This document shows positions 1-9,029 of a stretch of DNA of 37,114 nt, one piece after another; the stretch's first letter is position 1; every line of letters begins with the position of its first letter. Where the stretch lies: contig LBWY01000005.1 of the NCBI GenBank assembly GCA_000995135.1, positions 1 through 37,114 of the forward strand, given 5' to 3'. The notes beneath the pieces were generated by a model, which worked only from the letters and a program-made list of their open reading frames with translations, made no database searches and was not told where the DNA came from. A program made the position numbers and the translations under genes. This DNA is from Parcubacteria group bacterium GW2011_GWE2_39_37. GTDB taxonomy: Bacteria > Patescibacteriota > Patescibacteriia > Patescibacteriales > GWE2-39-37.

Positions 1-138
1 GCCATCTTCAGCTAAAGCTAAATTCTTCACCGAATCTGTGTATTTATTATCTCCCTCGCTTACATCGAGTACTCTTTGCCTATCCTTTTCCATAGCTTCA
101 ATCTCTTCTTGACTATAGACTTTTATTTTTTCTGGCAT
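1..138 (-). CDS. Partial hypothetical protein (N-terminal 46 codons)
   Basis: An open frame reads off the left edge on the minus strand from an ATG at 138. It gives a charged peptide beginning MPEKIKVYSQEEIEAMEKD and continuing with Glu, Lys and Asp. No stop occurs within the 46 visible codons. The visible part has no membrane segment and looks like the start of a soluble, helical protein. It follows the 138-aa gene by 24 bases on the same strand, so it may be the last member of the transcript that carries the ATP synthase genes. I do not recognise the family, and the rest of the gene lies outside the window. Confidence 0.6.
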   Translation of the reverse strand, partial: MPEKIKVYSQEEIEAMEKDRQRVLDVSEGDNKYTDSVKNLALAEDG

Positions 139-162
139 ATTGAGAATTTATATTAAAAAATC

Positions 163-579
163 TTATTTAGCGATATATTTATTAATAAAATCTTTCTCAT
201 CTCCATAACGGGAAAAACCTTGTTCTAGTTGATGCTCTTGGATTTTGAATCCAGGTTTATTCTCATGCATGATGCCACACCAGTATTTTTCTGTTCTGCC
301 GGCGATTTCTTTGTAATACAAAAGTCCGCCGTTTATGTAACCGCAATAAGCACAGCTGAGTTTTCCTGCAATACTCAAATAAGGCAAGCGAAAACGGTCT
401 CTGATCTGTATATATTCCGATCGATTTACTTTTTCCAAACCGTAAAGTGGAAAGCAAATTTGATGATAAATTTCTCCCAAAAGATCAAAAAGTATAAAAA
501 CAAAAAGTGGTGCCCAAATAAAAGGTGCAGCCACCGTGTGTCCTAGCCATCGTTTTTGAACATATCTTAAATAGATCAT
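163..579 (-). CDS. Hypothetical membrane-associated protein with a possible Cys/His metal site
   Basis: This 138-aa protein starts 9 bases after the atpC stop, so it is probably co-transcribed with the ATP synthase operon. Residues about 15-35 (AAPFIWAPLFVFILFDLLGE) form one hydrophobic segment that could cross the membrane. The middle holds C76-x2-C79 and, later, C101-x3-H105, a spacing that could bind zinc; this is inferred from the pattern only. The rest is aromatic and charged. I do not recognise the family. No clear ribosome binding site precedes the ATG, which is common for genes in this window. Confidence 0.7.
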   Translation of the reverse strand: MIYLRYVQKRWLGHTVAAPFIWAPLFVFILFDLLGEIYHQICFPLYGLEKVNRSEYIQIRDRFRLPYLSIAGKLSCAYCGYINGGLLYYKEIAGRTEKYWCGIMHENKPGFKIQEHQLEQGFSRYGDEKDFINKYIAK

Positions 580-588
580 AAAATCAGT

Positions 589-1029
589 TTAGTCGATATT
601 CATTTTTCTCTTGGTATGATGTTTTTTTGCCACTCTAAGCCTGGCCATTTCTTTTTCAATTGCAGCAGCCACCCGAGCATATTCTATCTCTCCCATTGTA
701 ACTTTTTGCTTTTTTAAGTCTTCTGCTCTTTTTCTAGCCTCTTCTGCTCGTTCAACGTCAATTTCAGTCGCAATTTCTGCGGTATCAGCCAAAACAACCA
801 AGATGTTATTGTTGAATTCAATGAAGCCGCCGGAAATCGCCAAGTCAATCTCCTCTTGTCCTTTGCGCAGAATAATTTCTCCCGGCTTGATGGAAGCAAT
901 ATAGGAACGATGATTGGGCATTATAGTTACCTGCCCATTCACCACCGGCAAGGTAGCAGAATCTACCTCGTTTTCATAAACGGTTTTTTCGGGGGTTACT
1001 ATTTTAAATTTAATTTTTTGTTCAGACAT
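589..1029 (-). CDS. atpC: ATP synthase F1 epsilon subunit
   Basis: Epsilon subunit of the F1 sector, part of the central rotor stalk that couples c-ring rotation to catalysis and can inhibit ATP hydrolysis. The 146-aa product begins with the typical beta-sandwich (FKIVTPEKTVYENEVDSATL), has the conserved MPNHRSYIASIKPGEI stretch, and ends in a charged helical hairpin (about residues 85-146). It is last in the canonical order after atpD. The atpD-atpC interval is unusually long (141 bases) and filled by a palindromic repeat pair. Length is normal for the family. Confidence 0.95.
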   Translation of the reverse strand: MSEQKIKFKIVTPEKTVYENEVDSATLPVVNGQVTIMPNHRSYIASIKPGEIILRKGQEEIDLAISGGFIEFNNNILVVLADTAEIATEIDVERAEEARKRAEDLKKQKVTMGEIEYARVAAAIEKEMARLRVAKKHHTKRKMNID

Positions 1030-1038
1030 AAACTATCT

Positions 1039-1161
1039 GTCATCCCGAGCGAACGAAGCGACGAGGGATCTCGGTACTTGCACGCACAAGAAATTTATTA
1101 TTACTATTGTTGATTCTACGCCCCGAGATTTCTCACCCCACAAGGGGGATTCGAAATGACA
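1039..1161. repeat. MITE-like paired palindromic repeat A (atpD-atpC interval)
   Basis: The left arm (1039-1074) begins GTCATCCCGAGCG and ends GGGATCTCGG. The right arm (about 1123-1161) begins CCGAGATTTCTC and ends GATTCGAAATGACA, so it is the left arm in inverted and partly degraded form. About 48 A/T-rich bases lie between them. Two other intergenic units, at 7757-7934 and 13892-14064, have the same architecture. The unit contains no ORF. Confidence 0.75.
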
Positions 1162-1170
1162 AAGGAAAAA

Positions 1171-2580
<1,410 letters not shown>

Positions 2581-2616
2581 TTACTTTTTTAAAAAAATAC
2601 ACGATTATTAATTAAA

Positions 2617-2622
2617 TATAAT
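2617..2622 (+). promoter_or_regulatory. Candidate -10 box for the 56-aa gene
   Basis: A perfect TATAAT lies on the plus strand 23 bases before the GTG start at 2645. The upstream sequence is A/T-rich with no good -35 box. The predicted transcript start near 2629 would leave just enough leader for the GGAGG at 2635-2639. Confidence 0.4.
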
Positions 2623-2644
2623 GCTCTTTTTATCGGAGGCAATC

Positions 2645-2815
2645 GTGGAAAACCTCGGAAAGAATATCACTGCTAGAAAGCCTCACAATTTCATAGTACT
2701 ACTGCTAGTCTTATTCTTTTTTCTGATTGGGCTTTTCGGAATAATTTTCGCTTTTTGGGATGGAGTTAGAAAAAAAATTCTTCCTTCAGCCAAACCTCAA
2801 CTGCCGCTATTCTAG
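2645..2815 (+). CDS. 56-aa single-pass membrane protein, antisense within the ATP synthase operon
   Basis: A short plus-strand gene lies between atpG and atpD, opposite to the operon. The chosen start is GTG 2645, five bases after a strong GGAGG (2635-2639). An upstream in-frame ATG at 2621 falls inside the -10 box and is unlikely. The product begins MENLGKNITARKP, has one strongly hydrophobic helix at about residues 16-39 rich in Leu, Phe and Ile, then WDGVRKK and a Pro-rich tail. The positive residues on both sides leave topology ambiguous. The stop codon lies in the loop of an intrinsic terminator. A promoter, SD and terminator in correct order argue that it is real; the function is unknown. 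Confidence 0.6.
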   Translation: MENLGKNITARKPHNFIVLLLVLFFFLIGLFGIIFAFWDGVRKKILPSAKPQLPLF

Positions 2816-2826
2816 GCAGTTTTTTA
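2799..2826 (+). terminator. Rho-independent terminator of the 56-aa gene
   Basis: The stem AACTGCC / GGCAGTT (2799-2805 and 2815-2821) has a 9-nt loop and is followed by a T run. The U tract is present only on the plus strand, so minus-strand transcription of the ATP synthase operon should pass through. Confidence 0.75.
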
Positions 2827-2828
2827 CT

Positions 2829-3785
2829 TTATTCCAAGGCCGCTCTGCCGGCACTGATTTCCGCAATTTCCTGAGTGATCTTGCTCTGACGGATCTGATT
2901 GTAGGCCAAGGTCAAATCGGCAGACATTTCATTAGCTGCATCAGTTGCATTACGCATGGCGATCATTCTGGCGCTTTGTTCTGAAGCGCTAGATTCAAGT
3001 ATTGCATGGAATAACTGCATCTCGATTAAGCGCGGGAAAATAAATTCCAACACCTCTTTTGGACTTGGCTCGACTTTATAATCTGCCTTTGGTTCATCCA
3101 AGCCATATTCCTTAGCCAATACATCAATTTCGGCAATTTGCTTTTCTATATCAATTTTGGAAATTGGTAAAATTTGTCTTATCCTAGTTTGCTGGCTCAC
3201 TGCTGAAACGTAATCAGTATAAACCACTACTACTTTGTCATATCTTTTGGCCAAATATTCCTCAATCACTATCCGAGATAATGGCTTAATGCTTTCAATA
3301 TTAATTCCAGGGGTTAGCTCCGGGAAGGTAGCAATAATTTCTTTTTTTAATTTTCGAACAATCCCCTCACCTTTCTTGCCCACGGTAATAAAATCTATTT
3401 TCAAATCTTCATTAGCTACAGAAGATTCGATTTTCTTTTTTCCAATGCGATTTATCTTAAGTTTTTCCGGATTCAATATTTCATCGCGAAGTTTTTTGGC
3501 AATCTGAGTATTAAAAGAGCCGCACTGTCCGCGATCAGAAGAAACAGCGACAATCAAAATGTTTTTTGCTTCTCTCACTTCCAAGAATCCTCCGCCATAA
3601 TTTTCAAATGCTGTTGCCAGGTTGGTCAAAACACTCCAAGCACTATGCGCATAAGGCCTGATACCCAAAACACTAGCGACTGCTCGGCGCATCTTGGCAG
3701 CCGAAATCATCTCCACTGCGCGGGTGATTTTTTTTGTACTATTGATTGATTTTATCCGACGTCGGATATCTTTTGAACTTGGCAT
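2829..3785 (-). CDS. atpG: ATP synthase F1 gamma subunit
   Basis: Gamma forms the central shaft inside the alpha3beta3 hexamer. Both diagnostic ends are present: the N-terminal helix RRRIKSINSTKKITRAVEMI with SAAKMRRA, and the C-terminal helix with AMRNATDAANEM and IRQSKITQEIAEISAG. The SSDRGQCGSFN sequence in the Rossmann-like middle is also typical. At 318 aa it is somewhat longer than the usual 280-290, with extra residues around 210-245. It follows atpA in the operon after a 168-base interval that holds two repeats. Confidence 0.96.
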   Translation of the reverse strand: MPSSKDIRRRIKSINSTKKITRAVEMISAAKMRRAVASVLGIRPYAHSAWSVLTNLATAFENYGGGFLEVREAKNILIVAVSSDRGQCGSFNTQIAKKLRDEILNPEKLKINRIGKKKIESSVANEDLKIDFITVGKKGEGIVRKLKKEIIATFPELTPGINIESIKPLSRIVIEEYLAKRYDKVVVVYTDYVSAVSQQTRIRQILPISKIDIEKQIAEIDVLAKEYGLDEPKADYKVEPSPKEVLEFIFPRLIEMQLFHAILESSASEQSARMIAMRNATDAANEMSADLTLAYNQIRQSKITQEIAEISAGRAALE

Positions 3786-3882
3786 ATATTCGTATTATTC
3801 CCTCTTTTGAAGAGCTTATCTTAACTGATAAGAGGGTTTAGGGGTGGGATGTTTAAATTTTAGAAGTCTTTTATTTTTCACC

Positions 3883-3910
3883 TGATCCTGAAACAAGTTC
3901 AGGATGACAC
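3883..3910. repeat. Palindromic GATCCTGAAAC-type repeat, solo copy
   Basis: The 28 bases begin TGATCCTGAAAC and end TTCAGGATGACAC. They differ at one base from the inner 28 bases of the repeat at 10290-10319 and are the inverse of 9919-9946. Each copy is itself a hairpin (CCTGAA...TTCAGG). It lies between atpA and atpG and has no associated gene. Confidence 0.8.
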
Positions 3911-3922
3911 TTAAAATGTTTA

Positions 3923-3971
3923 GCGCTATACGATATACGTTACACGTTGTGCGTTACGCGTTATACGCTTC
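3923..3971. repeat. Heptanucleotide tandem repeat overlapping the end of atpA
   Basis: Seven consecutive 7-nt units: GCGCTAT, ACGATAT, ACGTTAC, ACGTTGT, GCGTTAC, GCGTTAT, ACGCTTC (consensus RCGTTAY). The last units run past the atpA stop codon (3954-3956) and encode its final residues Glu-Ala-Tyr-Asn-Ala. Confidence 0.7.
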
Positions 3972-5465
3972 CTTAAAATCCTTCACCGCTTTTTCAATTC
4001 CTGCTATCACCTCTTCTGACAATTCTTTCTTTTCAGTAATTAAATTGATAACCTCTTTTGCCTGACTATCTAAATATTTATGAAATCCATCTTCCCAAGC
4101 TTTGATTTGTTCGACTGCTACATCATCTAAAAAGCCGTTAGTCAAAGCATAAATTATAGCTACCTGGTGTTCAACTGACATCGGCTCATACTGCCCTTGT
4201 TTTAAGATTTCAACCGTCCTGCGTCCGCGTTCGATCTGACTTTTTGTTTTTTCATCCAAATCGGAACCGAATTGGGCAAAAGCTTCAAGCTCTTTAAACT
4301 GTGCCAAATCCAAACGCAATTTTCCAGCCACTTTTTTCATGGCCTTGATCTGAGCTGATGAACCGACACGTGAAACTGAAATACCGACGTTCAAGGCCGG
4401 ACGTACACCTTTGTAAAATAAATCTGATTCCAAGAAAATCTGACCATCAGTGATAGAGATAACATTGGTCGGAATGTAGGCACTAACATCACCAGCTTGT
4501 GTTTCAATAATCGGTAAAGCAGTAAGTGAGCCGCCGCCAAAGTCTTCGTTCAACTTTGCACTTCTTTCAAGCAAGCGAGAATGTAGATAAAAAACATCTC
4601 CAGGATAAGCCTCGCGTCCCGGCGGTCTTTTTAGAATCAAAGAAATTTGACGATATGCCCAAGCATGTCGGGAAAGATCATCATAGACAACCAATACATC
4701 CTGGCCTTGATCCATAAAATATTCACCCAAAGCACAGCCTGAATAAGGGGAAATAAATGAAAGCGCAGCGGAGTCAGATGCTCCAGCTACAACAACGGTG
4801 GTATATTCCATGGCGCCTCTTTTTTCTAATTCACCTACAATGCGTGCAATCTTTGATTCTTTTTGGCCGATAGCAACATAAATACATTTCATATTCTGCC
4901 CTTTTTGATTGATAATCGTATCAATAGCAATAGCGGTTTTTCCTGTTTGTCGATCGCCGATAATCAATTCTCTTTGTCCACGTCCGATCGGAATCATCGC
5001 ATCGATTGCCTTAATTCCAGTTTGCACCGGTTGATTTACAGATTTACGTGAAATAACGCCTGGTGCGATTTTTTCTACCGGATAATATTTTTTTGCGGTG
5101 ATATCGCCCTTACCATCCACTGCAATTCCTAATGGATTAATGACACGGCCGATCATTTCTTCTGACACTGGAATAGACAAAATCTTGCCGGTTGATTTTA
5201 CTTCATCACCTTCTTTGATATTTTTATACTCTCCCAAAATCATGATACCGACACGATCTTCTTCCAGATTCAATGCCACGCCGATTTCGCCTTTGGAAAA
5301 TTCAACCATTTCAGAAGCCATAACATCTGACAAGCCTGAAACACGAGCAATACCATCACCGATTTCAACCACTTTACCAACCAACTGCTTGGTAACATCA
5401 GCTTTGAATTCAGCAATCTGCTTTTTTAATTGTTCAACTACGAAGTCTTTTGTACTGCTAGACAT
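3954..5465 (-). CDS. atpA: ATP synthase F1 alpha subunit
   Basis: Non-catalytic nucleotide-binding subunit of F1. The 503-aa product has the P-loop [14 protein letters not shown] (about 170-183), the family signature region [20 protein letters not shown], and the [16 protein letters not shown] segment with the arginine finger region. Length is normal. It lies between atpH (42 bases upstream) and atpG. The last few codons are built from a heptanucleotide repeat that continues into the spacer, so the exact C-terminus may be recently remodelled; this should not affect catalysis. No SD is evident before the ATG. Confidence 0.98.
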   Translation of the reverse strand: MSSSTKDFVVEQLKKQIAEFKADVTKQLVGKVVEIGDGIARVSGLSDVMASEMVEFSKGEIGVALNLEEDRVGIMILGEYKNIKEGDEVKSTGKILSIPVSEEMIGRVINPLGIAVDGKGDITAKKYYPVEKIAPGVISRKSVNQPVQTGIKAIDAMIPIGRGQRELIIGDRQTGKTAIAIDTIINQKGQNMKCIYVAIGQKESKIARIVGELEKRGAMEYTTVVVAGASDSAALSFISPYSGCALGEYFMDQGQDVLVVYDDLSRHAWAYRQISLILKRPPGREAYPGDVFYLHSRLLERSAKLNEDFGGGSLTALPIIETQAGDVSAYIPTNVISITDGQIFLESDLFYKGVRPALNVGISVSRVGSSAQIKAMKKVAGKLRLDLAQFKELEAFAQFGSDLDEKTKSQIERGRRTVEILKQGQYEPMSVEHQVAIIYALTNGFLDDVAVEQIKAWEDGFHKYLDSQAKEVINLITEKKELSEEVIAGIEKAVKDFKEAYNA

Positions 5466-5507
5466 ATGTTTTAATTTATCTATAAATGAATTTAATTTCT
5501 AATTATT

Positions 5508-5912
5508 TTATTTACTTATTTCCGTTTTAAGCTCTTTTATCTTGGTTTTTAAACTACCGTCAAGAATCTGATCGCCTACTTTCAAAACAAAACCGGCTAA
5601 AACCTGTTTATCAATCTGATTATCAATGATTACTTCCTTAGCACCTGAAACGTTCATTGCAAATTTTTCTAAATCCTCAAGTGTTTCTTTGTCTAATTTT
5701 GTTGCGCTCAAAACAGAAGCATTGATTATTCCTGTCTGTTCAGACCAAACCTTATTAAACTCTTCAAGAATCCCGTTAACCTTGTTTAAATTATTGTTCT
5801 TAACTAAAAGAGTAATAAAATTTTTTATCACTTCTTTTACTTGGTCATTATTCTTTGCGTCTTTTACCGTCTCATGCAGGCTGACAGCATATTGTCTATT
5901 TGTAATCTTCAT
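5508..5912 (-). CDS. atpH: ATP synthase F1 delta subunit (short form)
   Basis: Peripheral-stalk subunit that ties F1 to subunit b (delta/OSCP). The protein is 134 aa, clearly shorter than the usual 170-180. It keeps the start (RQYAVSLHETVKD) and the C-terminal domain ending DQILDGSLKTKIKELKTEIS, which matches the conserved 'D.ILDGS+...L..L' end of the family. The deficit is in the central helical part. Assignment rests on this tail and on position between atpF (24 bases upstream) and atpA. Short delta subunits are plausible for reduced genomes. Confidence 0.9.
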   Translation of the reverse strand: MKITNRQYAVSLHETVKDAKNNDQVKEVIKNFITLLVKNNNLNKVNGILEEFNKVWSEQTGIINASVLSATKLDKETLEDLEKFAMNVSGAKEVIIDNQIDKQVLAGFVLKVGDQILDGSLKTKIKELKTEISK

Positions 5913-5936
5913 ATATTATTTATTTGCACCATCCTT

Positions 5937-6434
5937 TTATTTAACCTCTTTCACAATTTTCTTTATTAATTCTTTGTCTTCCTTATCTGTCATTTTTTTT
6001 TCAATTAATTTTTCCAAAGACAATGCAACTAATTCTGCCATTTCGCTTCTTATTTCTTTAAGTGTCTGAGCTTTGTCCGCTTGCATTTTTTCCTTCTCTT
6101 TGTTGATGATCTGGCCGATATCTTCCTTGGCCTTAGCGAGCATTTCAGCTTTTTTTTCTTCATTGATTGCGTTGGATTTTTCAATTATTTCCGTAGCTTC
6201 TTTTCTGGCTTTAGCTACTACTTCTTTATAATCTGCTTCGGCTTGAGCCAATTTTTCTTCAATTTTTTTTGCATCAGACAAGCTTTTGTCAATCTTATCG
6301 CTACGATCATTGAGCATCTGCAAAACTGGCTTATACGCAAATTTGTAAAGCACTCCAAGCACGATAATAAAGTTGATCAGCTGTGCAATAATTAATTTTG
6401 CATCAATGTGAAAAGTTTTGATTAATTCTTCCAT
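5937..6434 (-). CDS. atpF: ATP synthase F0 b subunit
   Basis: The peripheral stalk b subunit holds the F1 stator to the membrane. The 165-aa protein has one N-terminal membrane helix (about 13-32, AKLIIAQLINFIIVLGVLYK) followed by FAYKPVLQMLNDRSDKIDKSL, the typical hinge, and then a long Lys/Glu/Ala coiled coil to the end. Size is normal. It lies between atpE and atpH in the operon. An 18-bp inverted repeat and A/T heptad-like repeats fill the 169 bases between it and atpE. Confidence 0.95.
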   Translation of the reverse strand: MEELIKTFHIDAKLIIAQLINFIIVLGVLYKFAYKPVLQMLNDRSDKIDKSLSDAKKIEEKLAQAEADYKEVVAKARKEATEIIEKSNAINEEKKAEMLAKAKEDIGQIINKEKEKMQADKAQTLKEIRSEMAELVALSLEKLIEKKMTDKEDKELIKKIVKEVK

Positions 6435-6468
6435 GTTATATAGTTAATAATTTTTAATTTCGAATTGT

Positions 6469-6536
6469 GAATTTTGAATCAATTTTTAATGCATTAATTT
6501 TGAACATTCTTTTAATTCAAAATTGATTCAAAATTC
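6469..6536. repeat. 18-bp perfect inverted repeat in the atpE-atpF spacer
   Basis: The arms are 6469-6486 (GAATTTTGAATCAATTTT) and 6519-6536, its exact reverse complement, with 32 bases between. The surrounding A/T-rich sequence is built from 7-nt phrases such as TTTTGAA. No U tract of terminator type follows. It could fold in the atp mRNA between atpE and atpF. Confidence 0.7.
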
Positions 6537-6576
6537 AAAATTAATAATTCAAAATTTCCCTTTAACCACCTTAATC

Positions 6577-6603
6577 CCGATCCCGAAAAAAATTCGGAAT
6601 CGG
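6577..6603. repeat. Palindrome abutting the atpE stop codon
   Basis: The sequence CCGATCCCGAA, then A's, then TTCGGAATCGG forms an 11-bp stem with one mismatch. Its last base (6603) directly precedes the atpE stop codon (6604-6606, TGA on the minus strand). It looks like an insertion that replaced the end of atpE. Confidence 0.65.
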
Positions 6604-6840
<237 letters not shown>

Positions 6841-6851
6841 TTAATTATAAA

Positions 6852-7706
6852 TTACAAAGTCTGAATGCGAATTAATTCGTAATTCATAATTCGTAATTGA
6901 TAATTAAGAATAGCAAACACCAACGCCTGCACCAAACCGACGATTATTTCCAAAAATATAAAAGGCAACGGCAAAGCGTAAGCAAAAATAGCCATCATCG
7001 AGGCTAGCAAAACTTCACCAGCAAAAATATTGCCAAAAAGTCGAAAAGACAAAGAAGCAACTTTTGCTAATTCGCCGATTGTCTCGATTATTCCAACAAA
7101 AAACTTGATCGGATTTACTACCAAGAGCATCGGTTCTTTCCAAACTTTCTTTGCCATTTCACTAATCAATTTAATATTGATGAACTTATTCAAATGGTGC
7201 CAAGCGCCGATTGCCACTACGCCCATAATATGAGACATAACAACAGCAAACAAGGAAATTGCCAGAGTAGTATTCAAATCTGCTGTTCCGCCACGTAAAA
7301 GTGGAATAAAGACACTGTGTCCTTCTGCCTTTTCAATAAAGCCGATGGTGCCAAAGCCGGGCAACAGGCCAAGCCAATTATTAACCAAAATAAATAAGAA
7401 TAATGAAAGGGTTATCGGTAAAAATTTTTCTGTTTTCTTTCTCGCGCCGGTCACACTATCTGCCAGCTTCAATGCCTCTTCCAGTAATATTTCAAAAACA
7501 TTCTGCAACTTCCCGGGGACTTGCTTCATTTTTCTACCTATAGAAACAAAAAAGACCACCAATATCAATACGGTGATCCAGCTAGTTAGAAGCGAATTTG
7601 TAATAGTAAAACTTCCGATATGGGCGATCGGTTCCGCAAACAAAGTAGTTTCATGAGATACTTCTGCCTGTTCTTGTGTATTTGTTTGTTTTGGGCTAGC
7701 AGACAT
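6852..7706 (-). CDS. atpB: ATP synthase F0 a subunit
   Basis: Subunit a forms the two half-channels next to the c-ring. The 284-aa protein has five or six membrane helices, the conserved LSFRLFGNIFAGEVLL helix with the essential arginine, and EIIVGLVQALVFAIL in the last helix. An extra soluble stretch around 165-190 is common in this lineage. The final residues, NYQLRIMNYELI and a few more, are encoded by an A/T heptanucleotide repeat rather than by the usual end of helix 6, so the C-terminus seems to have been rewritten by repeat expansion. It precedes atpE by 44 bases. Confidence 0.95.
   Translation of the reverse strand: MSASPKQTNTQEQAEVSHETTLFAEPIAHIGSFTITNSLLTSWITVLILVVFFVSIGRKMKQVPGKLQNVFEILLEEALKLADSVTGARKKTEKFLPITLSLFLFILVNNWLGLLPGFGTIGFIEKAEGHSVFIPLLRGGTADLNTTLAISLFAVVMSHIMGVVAIGAWHHLNKFINIKLISEMAKKVWKEPMLLVVNPIKFFVGIIETIGELAKVASLSFRLFGNIFAGEVLLASMMAIFAYALPLPFIFLEIIVGLVQALVFAILNYQLRIMNYELIRIQTL
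6874..6908. repeat. Heptanucleotide repeat inside the 3' end of atpB
   Basis: Five consecutive 7-nt units on the plus strand: AATTCGT, AATTCAT, AATTCGT, AATTGAT, AATTAAG. They encode the last part of the atpB product in the minus-strand frame. The same kind of array, with near-identical units, abuts the gyrA stop at 17011-17038. Confidence 0.75.
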
Positions 7707-7756
7707 AAATTATATATAAAGTTTTTCCCCTCTGTCATCCCGAATCCTGTTACCTC

Positions 7757-7934
7757 TGTCATCCCGACAGAGCGAAGCGACGAGGGATCTCGGTGTGATG
7801 TAAAAACTAATTTTGTGTAAATATTATTTAAATCTCAAGAAGTTTAAAAATCAGTTAATTAAACATCTTTTTAAAATTATTATTCATACCTTTCCCTGAG
7901 ATCTCTCCTCGCCTGCTGACTCGTCGAGATGACA
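7757..7934. repeat. MITE-like paired palindromic repeat B (AtpZ-atpB interval)
   Basis: The left arm (7757-7793) runs from TGTCATCCCGAC to GGGATCTCGG. The right arm (about 7896-7934) runs from CTGAGATCTCTCC to GTCGAGATGACA, inverted. About 100 A/T-rich bases lie between. A 24-bp partial duplication of the left end (CCTCTGTCATCCCGA) starts at 7729, and a fragment, TTCATCCCGAGGCGGG, lies at 7961-7976. The unit lies between the first two genes of the ATP synthase operon. Confidence 0.75.
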
Positions 7935-7976
7935 GAGGGGATTTATTTTAAACTCTTATTTTCATCCCGAGGCGGG

Positions 7977-8249
7977 CTACTTCTTACTTCTGTCTTCTTT
8001 CTTCTCCTGCTCGTCGATTTTCCGCATTTCATTCATGCCGATATAAATCAAGGCAAACATGGAAAAGACAAATGCTACGCCTACACATGACAAGAATAGC
8101 CAAGGTTCGGTATTAAATTGCTTGTCTAAATACTTACCGACAAAGACAGCGATAATAACCGGGGTGCCGATCCAAGCGCTAAGTTTTGTAAATAAAATCA
8201 AACTCGGCTGCCACCAGGGAGTTTGATCGCTATTTTCCGTCTTTTTCAT
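7977..8249 (-). CDS. AtpZ/AtpI-like F0F1 ATPase accessory membrane protein
   Basis: A 90-aa protein with two membrane helices, about 20-43 (LFTKLSAWIGTPVIIAVFVG) and 50-73 (WLFLSCVGVAFVFSMFALIY), and a charged Lys/Glu-rich C-terminus. The GKYLDKQFNTEPWLF loop matches the AtpZ/AtpI family, whose members occur first in many atp operons; roles in ring assembly or Mg2+/Ca2+ transport have been proposed for the family. Position directly upstream of atpB supports the call. It is likely the first gene of the operon; no convincing promoter was found upstream. Confidence 0.85.
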   Translation of the reverse strand: MKKTENSDQTPWWQPSLILFTKLSAWIGTPVIIAVFVGKYLDKQFNTEPWLFLSCVGVAFVFSMFALIYIGMNEMRKIDEQEKKEDRSKK

Positions 8250-8338
8250 CTAAAGATGTCGCTCAATTTTTGAAAAAAGTCAATACGATTTCAATTTATC
8301 AATAATTTATATTAGAAATAGCTTTTTTTTGCTAAAAA

Positions 8339-8368
8339 TTGACTTTGGGCTAATTTTTTGCTTATATA
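8339..8368 (+). promoter_or_regulatory. Candidate promoter of the plus-strand gene at 8462
   Basis: A TTGACT -35 box (8339-8344) is followed after 18 bases by TATATA (8363-8368). The transcript would start near 8375 and have a leader of about 85 bases. The 212-base spacer from 8250 to 8461 holds nothing else I can name. Confidence 0.45.
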
Positions 8369-8461
8369 TAAGGAAAATGATCATTTAATTTCAGTTAGCA
8401 GTTACTTCCGGACGTACGGCAATCATGCCATCTTCACAACGATTACAAAAAGGAACAAATC

Positions 8462-8962
8462 ATGAAAACATGGATGAAGTTTGCATTCGCGATTCTTTTC
8501 TGGTTACTCTTGGCAGCCGCCGGCAAAATGGTTACATTAATGCCGTCAGATACCATGCTATTTCTTTACACGGCCATATATTTCAGTTTCATACACAGCT
8601 GGGCCTTTGTTCCTGTGTTCAATAAGGAGGCCGAAAACGAAAAAGAAGAACGACTGATTGAACAAGGAAAACGACTCATGGTGGTGTCACTCATCGGCGA
8701 CATCTTTTCCGTCGATATCACCGATGAAGCAATGAAACCGACTGGCGTTAAACATGGAGACAGATTAATAGACCCGTTTGGACGTAAACTAACAGCCGTG
8801 GGGGTCGGTCCTTGCACAAAGCGGGGAAAGAAGAAAAAAGAAATTGTTTTTTGGGGTGAATGGGATTGCGCTAAAGGCAAAGTTCAAAGCTGGTATAATT
8901 ATAATCCCAAGCTAGTCAACCTCAAGAGAGAAGGATTCTGGCGTTGGAAGGAAGATGATTAG
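8462..8962 (+). CDS. Hypothetical membrane-anchored protein, stand-alone gene
   Basis: A 166-aa protein begins MKTWMKFAFAILFWLLLAAA, a membrane helix or uncleaved signal. A second hydrophobic segment lies at about 31-52. A soluble domain of about 110 residues follows, with GDRLIDPFGRKLTAVGVGP, two Cys and many Trp. An AAGGA lies 8 bases before the ATG, a promoter-like sequence upstream and an intrinsic terminator downstream, so it forms a one-gene plus-strand unit between minus-strand housekeeping genes. The base composition looks richer in G+C than its neighbours, which may mean later arrival. I do not recognise the family. Confidence 0.8.
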   Translation: MKTWMKFAFAILFWLLLAAAGKMVTLMPSDTMLFLYTAIYFSFIHSWAFVPVFNKEAENEKEERLIEQGKRLMVVSLIGDIFSVDITDEAMKPTGVKHGDRLIDPFGRKLTAVGVGPCTKRGKKKKEIVFWGEWDCAKGKVQSWYNYNPKLVNLKREGFWRWKEDD

Positions 8963-8997
8963 CACCTTCCATGTCAGCAAAAAAAAATAAACCCAAC

Positions 8998-9029
8998 GAG
9001 TCATTTATTACAACAATGACTCTTTTTTT
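8998..9029 (+). terminator. Terminator shared with the end of tatD
   Basis: The stem GAGTCATT / AATGACTC (8998-9005 and 9015-9022) is followed by seven T's on the plus strand. The tatD stop codon (9008-9010) lies in the loop, and the last tatD codons (Glu-Ser-Leu-Leu) are inside the stem. Confidence 0.8.

Noticed and set aside
3923-3971. CRISPR-like array
   Set aside because: The units are 7 nt without spacers; no cas genes are present. It is a simple tandem repeat.
8255-8283. TTGACT box as promoter of the ATP synthase operon
   Set aside because: The matching -10 (GACATC) is poor and would place the transcript start at the start codon.
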